A stretch of DNA of 64,000 nt, taken from assembly GCF_008086345.1 (NCBI RefSeq), contig NZ_CP043006.1, positions 4,586,032-4,650,031 on the forward strand. The letters are read 5' to 3'. Positions within the stretch are counted from its first letter, which is position 1, and every line of letters begins with the position of its first letter. Shown here piece after piece: positions 42,560 through 50,522 of this stretch. This stretch comes from Chitinophaga sp. XS-30 (lineage in GTDB: Bacteria; Bacteroidota; Bacteroidia; Chitinophagales; Chitinophagaceae). The notes below the pieces were generated by a model. The model did not search any database. It saw only the letters and a program-made list of their open reading frames with translations, and was not told the origin of the DNA. A program made the translations under genes and the position numbers.

Positions 42560-42679
42560 ATGAAACTCAGAAATGTACTTTTAGCGATCCTTACGGTTGG
42601 CCTTGCTTTGATTCCGTTTATCAAAAACAGCATCAACAAACAAGATGAATTTGACGCTACGCAGGATTTATTCATCTAG
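42560..42679 (+). CDS. 39-residue single-span peptide
   Basis: A short frame starting MKLRNVLLAILTVGLALIPF, one hydrophobic helix after a basic start, then a polar tail INKQDEFDATQDLFI. It stands alone in a 930-base gene-poor gap with no obvious terminator. The layout is like the two peptides at 16.8-17.2 kb, although the tail is acidic here. It could be a small membrane or exported peptide, or chance; codon usage looks like that of real genes. Confidence 0.4.
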   Translation: MKLRNVLLAILTVGLALIPFIKNSINKQDEFDATQDLFI

Positions 42680-43205
42680 TTTCGGCAAGTCATGATGACC
42701 CGAATGAAGGGCTGCCCCGAAATTTGCAACATGACTGCAGCGGGTTCCATTGGACCGTATCTGACATATGCCGGCCAAAGGCTGGTATAGGATATTGTTT
42801 TGTCCCTCCTCCCGAAGGCTCCCTCCAGGAGCGCAAATAACGCGCTCTTCTCACCAACACACGGCTATACGCCGGTTAAATACTGCTTACGTTTACACCA
42901 TCCTCACTGGTTAGTCCCTTTGGCCTTATCCTCAAAAGGACTAAAGGATTGACACCACTAGACGCTACCCATACGTGGTAAAGGTTGTGATAAATGGTAA
43001 AAAGGGCCATCATCCGCTCATGGCAGGTAGATAAAGTACCTATGAAGTACTGTTAAGGCACTGTTGAAGTACCCATAAGCCACATCTATAAAAAGATACT
43101 TTATCTGTGCAATGACAGTATACCAGATTTGCTTTGACCTGTCATCTCCCCCCTGTTGTAAAACGGGCTGCTACTCCCTCATTCAGGGCCGGTCATGCCC
43201 TATGC
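42680..43205. other. intergenic stretch of unknown content
   Basis: About 520 bases without a credible protein-coding frame. It contains an 11-bp tandem repeat bracketed by inverted repeats (43029-43106) and a 7-bp inverted repeat ATGACAG / CTGTCAT near 43111-43145. The first 300 bases have mixed composition with CCAC/GTGG pairing around 42955-42980, so a structured RNA is possible but not shown. Confidence 0.4.
43029..43106. repeat. 11-bp tandem repeats bracketed by a 10-bp inverted repeat
   Basis: Four degenerate 11-base units (aaagtacctat, gaagtactgtt, aaggcactgtt, gaagtacccat) run from 43033 to 43076. AGATAAAGTA at 43029-43038 is the exact reverse complement of TACTTTATCT at 43097-43106, so the array can be folded into one loop. 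Confidence 0.65.
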
Positions 43206-43934
43206 TCAGGTCGTTTCATTGATCATATCCATCAAATTCCTCACGCCCAGCATCTTGGCGGACGTGTAGCCCTCCGCATAAGGCACCCCTACCATTTTGC
43301 CAAGCATTTTAGCCCGGTACAGCACGCTGTCGAAGAATTCCGGGGAGGAGATATAGGTTTGCGGCTCATGGTCTTTTTCCGCCATAAACTGGCTTTTAAA
43401 GCACCTGATCGCTTCCATCTTCTTTTCGATCACGGCGGTGATATCCACCACAAAATCGGGCTGATGGAACCGATCCTGCAGAAAATGGTAGACCTGTTTA
43501 GGGCGCCATGCCTGCTGAGGCTGACCATTATCGGACGTTTCGATCTTTCTCAAACCCGCCATAAAGCAGCTGTCGGTAATCAGACGGGCCGCCCGGCCAT
43601 GGTCGGGATGCCGGTCATCTACCGCATTCGCCAGTACGATCTCCGGCCTGAACTTGCGGATCGCACGGATCACGGCCAGCTGGTCTTCCCGCGTATTCTG
43701 AAAAAAACCGTCCGCCAGGCCGAGGTTTTCCCTGACCTCCAGGCCCATCAGCGTGCAGGCGTCCTGCGCTTCCTGTAACCGCCCTTCGGGTGTTCCGCGG
43801 GTGCCAAGTTCTCCCCTGGTAAGGTCTACAATACCTGTTTTCAGCCCTTGCTGCGCATGTATCATTAAAGTGCCGGCGCAGGACAATTCTACATCATCCG
43901 GGTGCGCGGCGATCGCCAGTATATCCAGTTTCAT
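43206..43934 (-). CDS. bshB1: bacillithiol biosynthesis deacetylase BshB1
   Basis: A 242-residue PIG-L/LmbE-type zinc deacetylase. It removes the acetyl group from GlcNAc-malate, the second step of bacillithiol synthesis. Zinc ligands are visible in AAHPDDVELSCAG (H, D, D) and the later HPDHGRAARL (H). The opening MKLDILAIAAHPDDVE and the TRGELGTRGT segment are typical of BshB1. The presence of a BstA/YfiT-like protein at 56.2 kb supports a bacillithiol-using cell. It probably ends the ccmE-ccmF-hydrolase-DUF4294 gene run. Confidence 0.92.
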   Translation of the reverse strand: MKLDILAIAAHPDDVELSCAGTLMIHAQQGLKTGIVDLTRGELGTRGTPEGRLQEAQDACTLMGLEVRENLGLADGFFQNTREDQLAVIRAIRKFRPEIVLANAVDDRHPDHGRAARLITDSCFMAGLRKIETSDNGQPQQAWRPKQVYHFLQDRFHQPDFVVDITAVIEKKMEAIRCFKSQFMAEKDHEPQTYISSPEFFDSVLYRAKMLGKMVGVPYAEGYTSAKMLGVRNLMDMINETT

Positions 43935-44003
43935 ATTGCTCGGAATTTTGCTCCGCGAAGTTCGGTTATATGGAAGGATGTTCCAAATGTGAAGGGGGAA
44001 TTG

Positions 44004-44603
44004 TCAATAGAACCGGCTGTACAGCTCTATTTCCTGTACGATCATCTCTATATCCCGGTCGTCCTGCGAGTTGAATTCGCTTTTGAGGTTCCCGCCGAAG
44101 AAGAAGGCTACGGTCTGGTAAACACGGGCATTGAAGCCGCCTTTCAATTCCTTGATGATCTCGTAACAGTTCTCGCCGGTTTCCCGGTGAATGAGCTTCA
44201 TCAATACCTTGCCCTGGTAAACGGAGAGGTTCTCGAGCTTGTCGCCGAACTCTGCTTTCAGCAGTTTTTCCTTGTTGGCAAGATAGGCTTTACGCTGTTT
44301 TTTATTGGGGATGGCTTCCAGTTCCTGGCCCACATCTTTCAGCACCCGGGAGGCGGAACGGGCGTAGGGATAGGTCACATAAACGGCATTCCGGAGGCGT
44401 GTCCACCGCTGGCGCTGTTTCCGGAGGCGCTTCGGCAGCTTGTCCACCACCTCCACAATGGGCAATGTAATGGAGGGCATCAGTTCAGATCCGTTCAGCG
44501 CCATCCTTACCGCAACGGTGTCTGTAGCTGTCCGCTGTTGGGCGGAAGCTGCATATGCCAGGCACAGGATGCACAAAACGGCGATGATCGGAATGCGAAA
44601 CAC
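44004..44603 (-). CDS. exported DUF4294 protein
   Basis: A 199-residue exported protein with a signal peptide (IIAVLCILCLAYAASAQ). The rest matches DUF4294: LPIVEVVDKLPKRLRKQRQR, then RNAVYVTYPYAR and a long basic helix ending in GNCYEIIKELKGGFNARVYQ-like segments. The family is confined to Bacteroidota and has no known function. It is flanked by the hydrolase gene upstream and bshB1 downstream on the same strand. Confidence 0.85.
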   Translation of the reverse strand: MFRIPIIAVLCILCLAYAASAQQRTATDTVAVRMALNGSELMPSITLPIVEVVDKLPKRLRKQRQRWTRLRNAVYVTYPYARSASRVLKDVGQELEAIPNKKQRKAYLANKEKLLKAEFGDKLENLSVYQGKVLMKLIHRETGENCYEIIKELKGGFNARVYQTVAFFFGGNLKSEFNSQDDRDIEMIVQEIELYSRFY

Positions 44604-44634
44604 GGAATAGACGGTTTATGATACAAGATACGAA

Positions 44635-45630
44635 TTAGTTCTGATTACGGGAGACCGCTTTCCACCACTGCGTAATGGCCGTTTCAACGGAAGGGATATC
44701 CTTTGAAGTGAGGCTGGACCCGATGACGTGAGCGCCCGCATTCGGGATGGGCACCGCACTTTTCAGACTGTCCGGCGTTCCCAGCTGCCGGTGCATATCC
44801 AGGATGGCGGAAACTTTGACGGTCGGGTCCTGCTCCTGCTCGTTCTTGTAATAATACAGGTTCAGCACTGGCTGATGCACTTTGGCAAAGGTTTCCGGCG
44901 TCATGGTGTTCACCACCAGGTTCTCCAGTTCTACAACGGCCTCCAGGCGGTATTTCGTGTACCAGTATTTCGCTTTTTCAGGATTTTCAGGAATGTATTC
45001 GAAGTATTTTCCGCCCCTTACCAGCCGGGCGATCTCCAGCCCCCAGGGCTCGTCCACCATGGCGATCATGGCTTCATTGATGGAAATATTGGGAGATAAA
45101 TTGATGATGGCGGCCACATCTCCCGGATACTCCGCAGCCAGCGCCAGCGCCAGGGTGCCGCCGGTGGAAGTGCCCATCAGGATGACCTTCTCCCCCAGCG
45201 CTTTGCCGATCGCCAGCGCTTCCTTCGCATCCCGCAGCAGGCCGCTGGCGGTCATGCCCAGCAACGCTTCCGAAGTATCTATCCCATGCTGGTCCAGCCT
45301 CGCCAGGTAAAGATTATAACCGAACTGCCGGGCAAAGTCCATATGTACAGGATCGCCTTCTTTCCGGCTGGCGGAAAATCCGTGCAGGTACACTACGCTG
45401 TAAGGGGTTTTGCGCTGCAGGGAGTCCATCCAGATGATACGGGCTTCATTTTCGGGCTTGAGTTGATGGCGGGCTTCTTTCTGCAGTATATATTGCTCCA
45501 GCGCGGCCGGGGCGGACGGCACCTCGGGCAAGGGGCCTTCCAGCACAGGTGCGGAGGGCTTCGGGCCCAGGAAGTAAATGGTGACCAGCAATGCGATCAG
45601 CACAAAAAAAGTACGGAGAAAACGACGCAT
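44635..45630 (-). CDS. alpha/beta hydrolase, membrane-anchored
   Basis: A 331-residue hydrolase with a single N-terminal hydrophobic segment (FFVLIALLVTIYFLG) that anchors it or acts as a signal. The fold is shown by VVYLHGFSASRKEG, the nucleophile elbow MGTSTGGTLALAL and a late histidine in AGAHVIGS. Gly-Thr-Ser-Thr-Gly rather than Gly-x-Ser-x-Gly with a large residue is unremarkable. The substrate is unknown. It starts 108 bases after the ccmF stop. Confidence 0.82.
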   Translation of the reverse strand: MRRFLRTFFVLIALLVTIYFLGPKPSAPVLEGPLPEVPSAPAALEQYILQKEARHQLKPENEARIIWMDSLQRKTPYSVVYLHGFSASRKEGDPVHMDFARQFGYNLYLARLDQHGIDTSEALLGMTASGLLRDAKEALAIGKALGEKVILMGTSTGGTLALALAAEYPGDVAAIINLSPNISINEAMIAMVDEPWGLEIARLVRGGKYFEYIPENPEKAKYWYTKYRLEAVVELENLVVNTMTPETFAKVHQPVLNLYYYKNEQEQDPTVKVSAILDMHRQLGTPDSLKSAVPIPNAGAHVIGSSLTSKDIPSVETAITQWWKAVSRNQN

Positions 45631-45737
45631 AGGTCAATAGGATTTGAGGGCTAATATAGGGATTAAATCCGGTCCGGCTGAAAGGAAAGACCGCTCAGCC
45701 GGACCGGCCACATGTTCCGCGGGTATGAACGATGCAG

Positions 45738-48284
45738 TTAACGCCTGATACGCTTGACGATGCTCATGGCAAAGCCTATGGTCATGATCAGGATACCGAT
45801 CCACAGCACATTGATATACGGGAATACCAATGCTTTCAGCACCACATAGTCCATCGGTTCACGGCTTTCCTTGATCTCCAGTTCTACTTTATTCTCGCTC
45901 GGCAGTATTTTGGTGAACCGCACGGCCAGGGAGAGCGGCGCCAGGGTATCCGGCACATTGCTCTGGAAGCTGCTGTCCCGGATAAAATATACCGGCTGCA
46001 GGTTGAAGTCGCCGTTTTCACGGGTATGCACATACAGGTCCGCCCCTACCGCAATATCCCCCGGTTCCGGACGGTAGTTTTTGCTCACCGGCTGCGTTTT
46101 CAGTGCGGTAAGCACCATAAAGCCCTTGGAGAAGAAGATGGTATCGCCCTGTTTTACGGTATGCGGTGTGTATGGCAGGCTGTCCGTCACCACATCTTTC
46201 CGCGGCACGGCCGTTATATAAGTAAAGATGTCTTTTGTCAGGTAGTGCTTGGAATCCGGGTTGGGTGTGATCCCTTCCTGCCCCCTGATGTTCAGGTAAG
46301 CATCCGGGTAGAGGGTAAACCGTTCGGTGGCCTCGTCTTCCAGCCTGTCTTTCTTCTCGTATTCCATGATAAAGAAGGTCTTTTCCTTATCCACCACGTC
46401 TATGGAATCGCCTTTGTAGGTCACAAAATACGGTCCCATCTGCACGGGCAGCCCTTTGGGCAGCATGAGGTTCTCGCGGGCATTCTGACCGCTTTCCTTC
46501 GTGAAATAACCGGTCAGCACCCCCATATTGTCGATGGACAGCACCTGTTTTTTGGAGGAGGAGATAAGGATACCGAGCAGCACCAGCCCGAAGCCGATGT
46601 GAGCAACGGAACCGCCGGCTGCTTTCAGCTTCCCTTTCAGGCCGGTGAAGATATAGCCGAGGTTGGCCACTACCGCGTACACGCTGGCGAACAGCATCAG
46701 GTAAATGGCTACCAGGAAGCCCGCGCCATATTCCAGGTAATTGATCCTGCCGATCCACCCGATCAGCACGGTAATGCCCAGGGCGATCAGCGTGGGCCAT
46801 GCCAGTTTGTTCAGCACGGTGCCTTTGGGCGTATCCTTGTATTTCAGGTATTGTACAACGGCTGTCAGCAACCCGATGATGGACGCGATCCATATCTGCA
46901 CCTGGTTATAGTGGAAGGTGACATCCCCGGGGGTGGCAAAATCATCCAGGTTGAAGAGCTTTTTCAGGCCGAACAGGCCGAGCAGCTGGTTCCACACAGG
47001 GATGGAGGTACTGAAGGTGATCTGTACGGCGGACACCAGCAGGATGAGGGAACCGACGAACAGCCAGAACTCGCGGGAATACGTGCTTTCTTCCTTGTTG
47101 ATCTTCGGAATTTCCCGGTTCCGGCGTATCAGCACCCAGAAGGCGGGGATGGCGAATACGGCCATGGAGATCAGCAATTGTCCGCTCATGCCCATATCCG
47201 TAAAGGAATGCACGGACGTTTGCCCCAGCACACCGCTCTTTGTCAGGAAGGAGGAATACAGGATGAGGGTATAGGAAATAATGAAGAAAAAGAAGGTGGA
47301 ACGGAGGGCATGGCCGGAGTGGCGGAACGCCAGCATGGTATGCACACCGGCTACCAGCGTGAGCCAGGGTACGAGAGAGGCGTTCTCTACCGGGTCCCAG
47401 GCCCAGTAACCGCCGAAGGTAAGGGATTCGTAAGCCCAGGCAGCACCCATCATGATACCGGTGCCCAGCATCATGGCGGCAAACAATGCCCATGGCATGG
47501 CGGGCTTGGTCCATTCGCCGTACTGACGGGTCCATAATCCGGCCATGGCGTATGCAAAAGGCACCAGCACGGAGGCGAAACCGAGGAACAGCACGGGCGG
47601 GTGGATGACCATCCAGTAGTTCTTCAGCAGCTCATTGAGGCCGTTACCATCTACGAATTGTTTGAATTGCAGGTAGTTGGGGTTCTGGAACACCGGAGAT
47701 TCCGGGGAATCCTGCCGCATGAGCAGGAAAGGGTTGCTGCCAATGCGGTGCTCGAAACCGGGCAGGTCGATATAAATCCCCAGCAGCATAGAGCCCATCA
47801 TTACCTGTGAAAAGGCGATCACGGCCATTACCGGGGCTTCCCATTTTTTGGAGGTATGCACCAGCACAAGGCCCAGCACACTCTGCCAGACGCTCCACAG
47901 CAGAAAACTGCCTTCCTGCCCTTCCCAGAAACAGCTGAACAGGTATTTGACCTCCAGGTCCCGGGAGGAGTGCTGCCAAGCATATTTATACTCAAACAGG
48001 TGATTGGCAATAATATAATACAGGATACCAAATACGGCGAAAATGGAGGCCGACTGCACATAAAAGGCCCAACGGCCCATCCTGCGCCAGGATTCCTTGC
48101 CCGGCTCCGCCGTTGCCTTCACGCTGCAGTAATAAGATACTGTGGCTACCAGGGAAGCTACAAATGCCAGAATGCTGAAAAAATGTCCAAGTTGTCCGGG
48201 TAATAAATGCTCCCCTATGTAATTGATCTGTTCCAAGTTAAAGCCGTAAGAAAGTTTATGAAAATCCGGTTTGCCGCTGTTCAA
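45738..48284 (-). CDS. ccmF: cytochrome c maturation protein CcmF
   Basis: An 848-residue polytopic membrane protein of the CcmF/CcsA family, the haem lyase that attaches haem to apocytochrome c. The WWD-domain is visible as FGGYWAWDPVENASLVPWL, with conserved histidines in WMVIHPPVLFLG and LVAGVHTMLAFRHSGH. The C-terminal part has a large periplasmic loop (about 600-810). The start at 48284 (MNSGKPD) is preferred. The length is larger than the 650 residues of E. coli CcmF because of that loop. CcmE is encoded upstream, but other Ccm proteins are not in this window. Confidence 0.93.
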   Translation of the reverse strand: MNSGKPDFHKLSYGFNLEQINYIGEHLLPGQLGHFFSILAFVASLVATVSYYCSVKATAEPGKESWRRMGRWAFYVQSASIFAVFGILYYIIANHLFEYKYAWQHSSRDLEVKYLFSCFWEGQEGSFLLWSVWQSVLGLVLVHTSKKWEAPVMAVIAFSQVMMGSMLLGIYIDLPGFEHRIGSNPFLLMRQDSPESPVFQNPNYLQFKQFVDGNGLNELLKNYWMVIHPPVLFLGFASVLVPFAYAMAGLWTRQYGEWTKPAMPWALFAAMMLGTGIMMGAAWAYESLTFGGYWAWDPVENASLVPWLTLVAGVHTMLAFRHSGHALRSTFFFFIISYTLILYSSFLTKSGVLGQTSVHSFTDMGMSGQLLISMAVFAIPAFWVLIRRNREIPKINKEESTYSREFWLFVGSLILLVSAVQITFSTSIPVWNQLLGLFGLKKLFNLDDFATPGDVTFHYNQVQIWIASIIGLLTAVVQYLKYKDTPKGTVLNKLAWPTLIALGITVLIGWIGRINYLEYGAGFLVAIYLMLFASVYAVVANLGYIFTGLKGKLKAAGGSVAHIGFGLVLLGILISSSKKQVLSIDNMGVLTGYFTKESGQNARENLMLPKGLPVQMGPYFVTYKGDSIDVVDKEKTFFIMEYEKKDRLEDEATERFTLYPDAYLNIRGQEGITPNPDSKHYLTKDIFTYITAVPRKDVVTDSLPYTPHTVKQGDTIFFSKGFMVLTALKTQPVSKNYRPEPGDIAVGADLYVHTRENGDFNLQPVYFIRDSSFQSNVPDTLAPLSLAVRFTKILPSENKVELEIKESREPMDYVVLKALVFPYINVLWIGILIMTIGFAMSIVKRIRR

Positions 48285-48291
48285 ATAATAA

Positions 48292-48320
48292 ATGTAAGCC
48301 CGCCATCAGCGGGCTTACAT
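48292..48320. terminator. strong hairpin between ccmE and ccmF
   Basis: ATGTAAGCCCGC (48292-48303) and GCGGGCTTACAT (48309-48320) form a perfect 12-bp stem with a 5-base loop. The T-run after it is weak, so it may reduce rather than stop transcription into ccmF. Confidence 0.6.
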
Positions 48321-48359
48321 ACGAACGATATACAGTTATTGTTTAAACAAGGTGAACCA

Positions 48360-48761
48360 TTAAATATTTTCCGCGACGCTGTTGGCCGTCTGCTGATCCT
48401 TGTATTTGGAGGGGCATTTCATCAGTATCTGGCTGCAGTGAAACTCGGAGCCCTTCATTTTCCCCGTCAGTACCAGTTCCGTGGATTTTTCGAAATCTGT
48501 GGGACGGGTGCCGTTGAAGATCACTTTGGTCACCTCACCGCTTTTGTCTTTCATGTAAAAACTGAAGTAATTGGCATCGGTCACGGGATCGTAGATCACT
48601 TCCTTGCTCTTGTCCAGCGCACCGATCACCTTGATCTCCTTCCCTTCTTTCTGCCTGGCCGTAGCGAAGGTCTCGTAGGTACTGAAATCACCCACCAGCA
48701 TTACCATGCCGGCCACACATGCTGCGATCACCACCAGTAGAATTATACTTGTTTTCTTCAT
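48360..48761 (-). CDS. ccmE: cytochrome c maturation protein CcmE, CxxxY type
   Basis: A 133-residue haem chaperone with an N-terminal membrane anchor (IILLVVIAACVAGMVML) and a small beta-barrel. CcmE passes haem to CcmF. The usual haem-binding H-x-x-x-Y near the C-terminus is replaced by C-P-S-K-Y in ILMKCPSKYKDQ. CxxxY forms are known from archaea and some sulfate reducers and bind haem through cysteine. The ATG at 48761 (MKKTSIILL) is chosen; an ATG at 48785 adds 8 residues. A -7 box (TACATTTG) lies 21 bases upstream. Confidence 0.88.
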   Translation of the reverse strand: MKKTSIILLVVIAACVAGMVMLVGDFSTYETFATARQKEGKEIKVIGALDKSKEVIYDPVTDANYFSFYMKDKSGEVTKVIFNGTRPTDFEKSTELVLTGKMKGSEFHCSQILMKCPSKYKDQQTANSVAENI

Positions 48762-48782
48762 CCTTACCAGAATATTAATGTA

Positions 48783-48790
48783 CAAATGTA
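48783..48790 (-). promoter_or_regulatory. -7 box for ccmE
   Basis: TACATTTG on the minus strand, an exact TAnnTTTG match, 21 bases before the ccmE ATG at 48761. Confidence 0.5.
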
Positions 48791-48858
48791 GCCAAAAAAT
48801 GAATGGAGGGTACTGATATTCGTCAGGTTTCCCCCCTTCCGGAACCGATTTTTACCAT

Positions 48859-48866
48859 TACCTTTG
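48859..48866 (+). promoter_or_regulatory. -7 box for the arginase-family operon
   Basis: TACCTTTG is an exact TAnnTTTG match, 29 bases before the ATG. It is back-to-back with the ccmE promoter, about 70 bases away on the other strand. Confidence 0.5.
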
Positions 48867-48895
48867 CGGCGAAATAAGCAAAGTAATGATTTATC

Positions 48896-49930
48896 ATGGC
48901 TGATCTATCGAATTTTGATCCCAACTCGCCGGGGCTGCTCTCGAATAACATTTTCGGACTTCCCTTCAGTGAGGAAGAGGCCCGGCTGGTACTGCTGCCG
49001 GTGCCATGGGAAGTGACGGTGTCGTATAATAATGGTACAGCCCGCGGCCCGGAACATATTTTCAAAGCCTCCCGGCAGGTAGACCTTTACGATGCGGATG
49101 TGGAAGATGGCTGGAAACAGGGCTTTTACATGCGCGAAAGCGACCGGCAACTGCTGTTGCGCAGCGACTACCTCCGCAAGGAAGCCGAGCTTTACCTGAA
49201 ATTCCTCAGCGAAGGCGGCGATGTGAACGATAATGAATTTCTCCGCCGCTCCCTCGATGATGTGAACAAAGGCACGGAGAAAATGAACGACTGGGTGTAT
49301 AACCAGACCAGCGAGTTGCTGCAGCAGGGTAAACTGGTGGGCCTCGTAGGTGGAGATCACAGCACACCTCTCGGATATTTCAAGGCCATTGGCGAGCACC
49401 GCGGCGATTACGGCATATTGCAGATAGATGCGCATTGCGACCTCCGGGAAAGCTACGAAGGGTTCAGATATTCCCACGCTTCCATCATGTATAATGCCCT
49501 CCATGAAGTACCGCAGCTTAAAAAGCTTGTACAGGTGGGCATACGCGATTACTGCGAAGCCGAACTGGAATATATCCGCAACAGCAATGGCCGCGTGGAA
49601 ACCTTCTTCGATCAGCACATCAAGGAAAAAATGTTTGAAGGCGAAACCTGGAAAAGCATCTGCGACAGCATCGTGGAAAAACTGCCGGAACAGGTCTACA
49701 TCAGCTTTGATATCGACGGGCTGGACCCGAAGCTTTGTCCGCATACCGGCACCCCGGTTGCCGGCGGGCTGGAAGGGCCGCAGGTCTTCTATCTCTTCCG
49801 CAAGGTGGTGGAGAGCGGCCGCAGGCTTATCGGCTTCGACCTGAATGAAGTGAGCGCAGGCCACGATGAATGGGATGCCAATGTGGGCGCCCGCATGCTT
49901 TTCAAATTGTGTAACCTGATGGTGAAATAA
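48896..49930 (+). CDS. arginase/agmatinase family hydrolase
   Basis: A 344-residue ureohydrolase. Dimanganese ligands are visible in VGGDHSTPLG, QIDAHCDLRES and SFDIDGLDP. In Bacteroidota such proteins are called agmatinase or formimidoylglutamase; the exact substrate (arginine, agmatine, guanidinobutyrate or formiminoglutamate) is not determined by these motifs. The first 50 residues (SNFDPNSPGLLSNNIFGLPF) are typical of a Bacteroidota-specific group. Next is a membrane protein (4 bases) and a radical SAM protein (0 bases), indicating one transcript. Confidence 0.9.
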   Translation: MADLSNFDPNSPGLLSNNIFGLPFSEEEARLVLLPVPWEVTVSYNNGTARGPEHIFKASRQVDLYDADVEDGWKQGFYMRESDRQLLLRSDYLRKEAELYLKFLSEGGDVNDNEFLRRSLDDVNKGTEKMNDWVYNQTSELLQQGKLVGLVGGDHSTPLGYFKAIGEHRGDYGILQIDAHCDLRESYEGFRYSHASIMYNALHEVPQLKKLVQVGIRDYCEAELEYIRNSNGRVETFFDQHIKEKMFEGETWKSICDSIVEKLPEQVYISFDIDGLDPKLCPHTGTPVAGGLEGPQVFYLFRKVVESGRRLIGFDLNEVSAGHDEWDANVGARMLFKLCNLMVK

Positions 49931-49934
49931 GCAT

Positions 49935-50522
49935 ATGTACAGATTCCGCATATTACATCCGAACGCTATGACAAGGCTGCGCCTGCAACCCGTAATGCAC
50001 GGTATGGCGGGGCTGCTCTTCCTGTTCAATGTGATCGGCGCATACAAAATGAAGGAACCAAACTGGCTGATCGTAGCGCTGTTCATGATCATGAGCCTGG
50101 CCAGCATCACCTTTCCCTTTATGATGCGCCGCATCCGCAAGTTCGGGGAAGCCAATTCTCTGCTGCGCACGCTGCAGGCCTTCACCCTCCTGAGCGGCAG
50201 CCTTTATTTTTTATCCCATATGCAGCCTGTGGTCGGCGGCACCCTGTTACTTGCCGGCCTCGGCATGGCTTATATCGGCTACGCCGAATACCGCATTCTG
50301 CAACCCGCTTTTGTGCGGATAGACGAGCACGGCATCACCCTGCCCACACTCTTCTCCACCCGTCATATCAGATGGAATGAAATGAATAACGTAGTTTTGC
50401 GGAACGACCTGTTTACGCTGGACTTCAGAAATAACAGGCTCCTGCAGCTCGAAGTACTGGATGAAATATCCCCTTTGCAGGCGGCGGACATGAACACTTT
50501 TTTTCAACAACGCACCAACTAG
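49935..50522 (+). CDS. membrane protein of unknown function
   Basis: A 195-residue protein with four hydrophobic helices (about 23-37, 45-66, 79-95 and 100-118) and a C-terminal soluble domain with a PH-like strand pattern (AFVRIDEHGITLPTLF). No catalytic motif is visible. The start is 4 bases after the arginase-family gene and its stop abuts the radical SAM gene, so the three proteins are probably made together. It could be a membrane platform for the neighbouring enzyme, but this is inference. Confidence 0.65.
   Translation: MYRFRILHPNAMTRLRLQPVMHGMAGLLFLFNVIGAYKMKEPNWLIVALFMIMSLASITFPFMMRRIRKFGEANSLLRTLQAFTLLSGSLYFLSHMQPVVGGTLLLAGLGMAYIGYAEYRILQPAFVRIDEHGITLPTLFSTRHIRWNEMNNVVLRNDLFTLDFRNNRLLQLEVLDEISPLQAADMNTFFQQRTN

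Noticed and set aside
43033..43076. The 11-bp tandem array as a CRISPR array.
   Set aside because: Units are too short and degenerate, there are no spacers and no cas genes in the window.
45732..47537. Plus-strand frame of about 600 codons opposite ccmF, rich in His, Gln and Gly.
   Set aside because: Typical antisense reading of a membrane-protein gene with biased codons; ccmF has the WWD motif on the minus strand.
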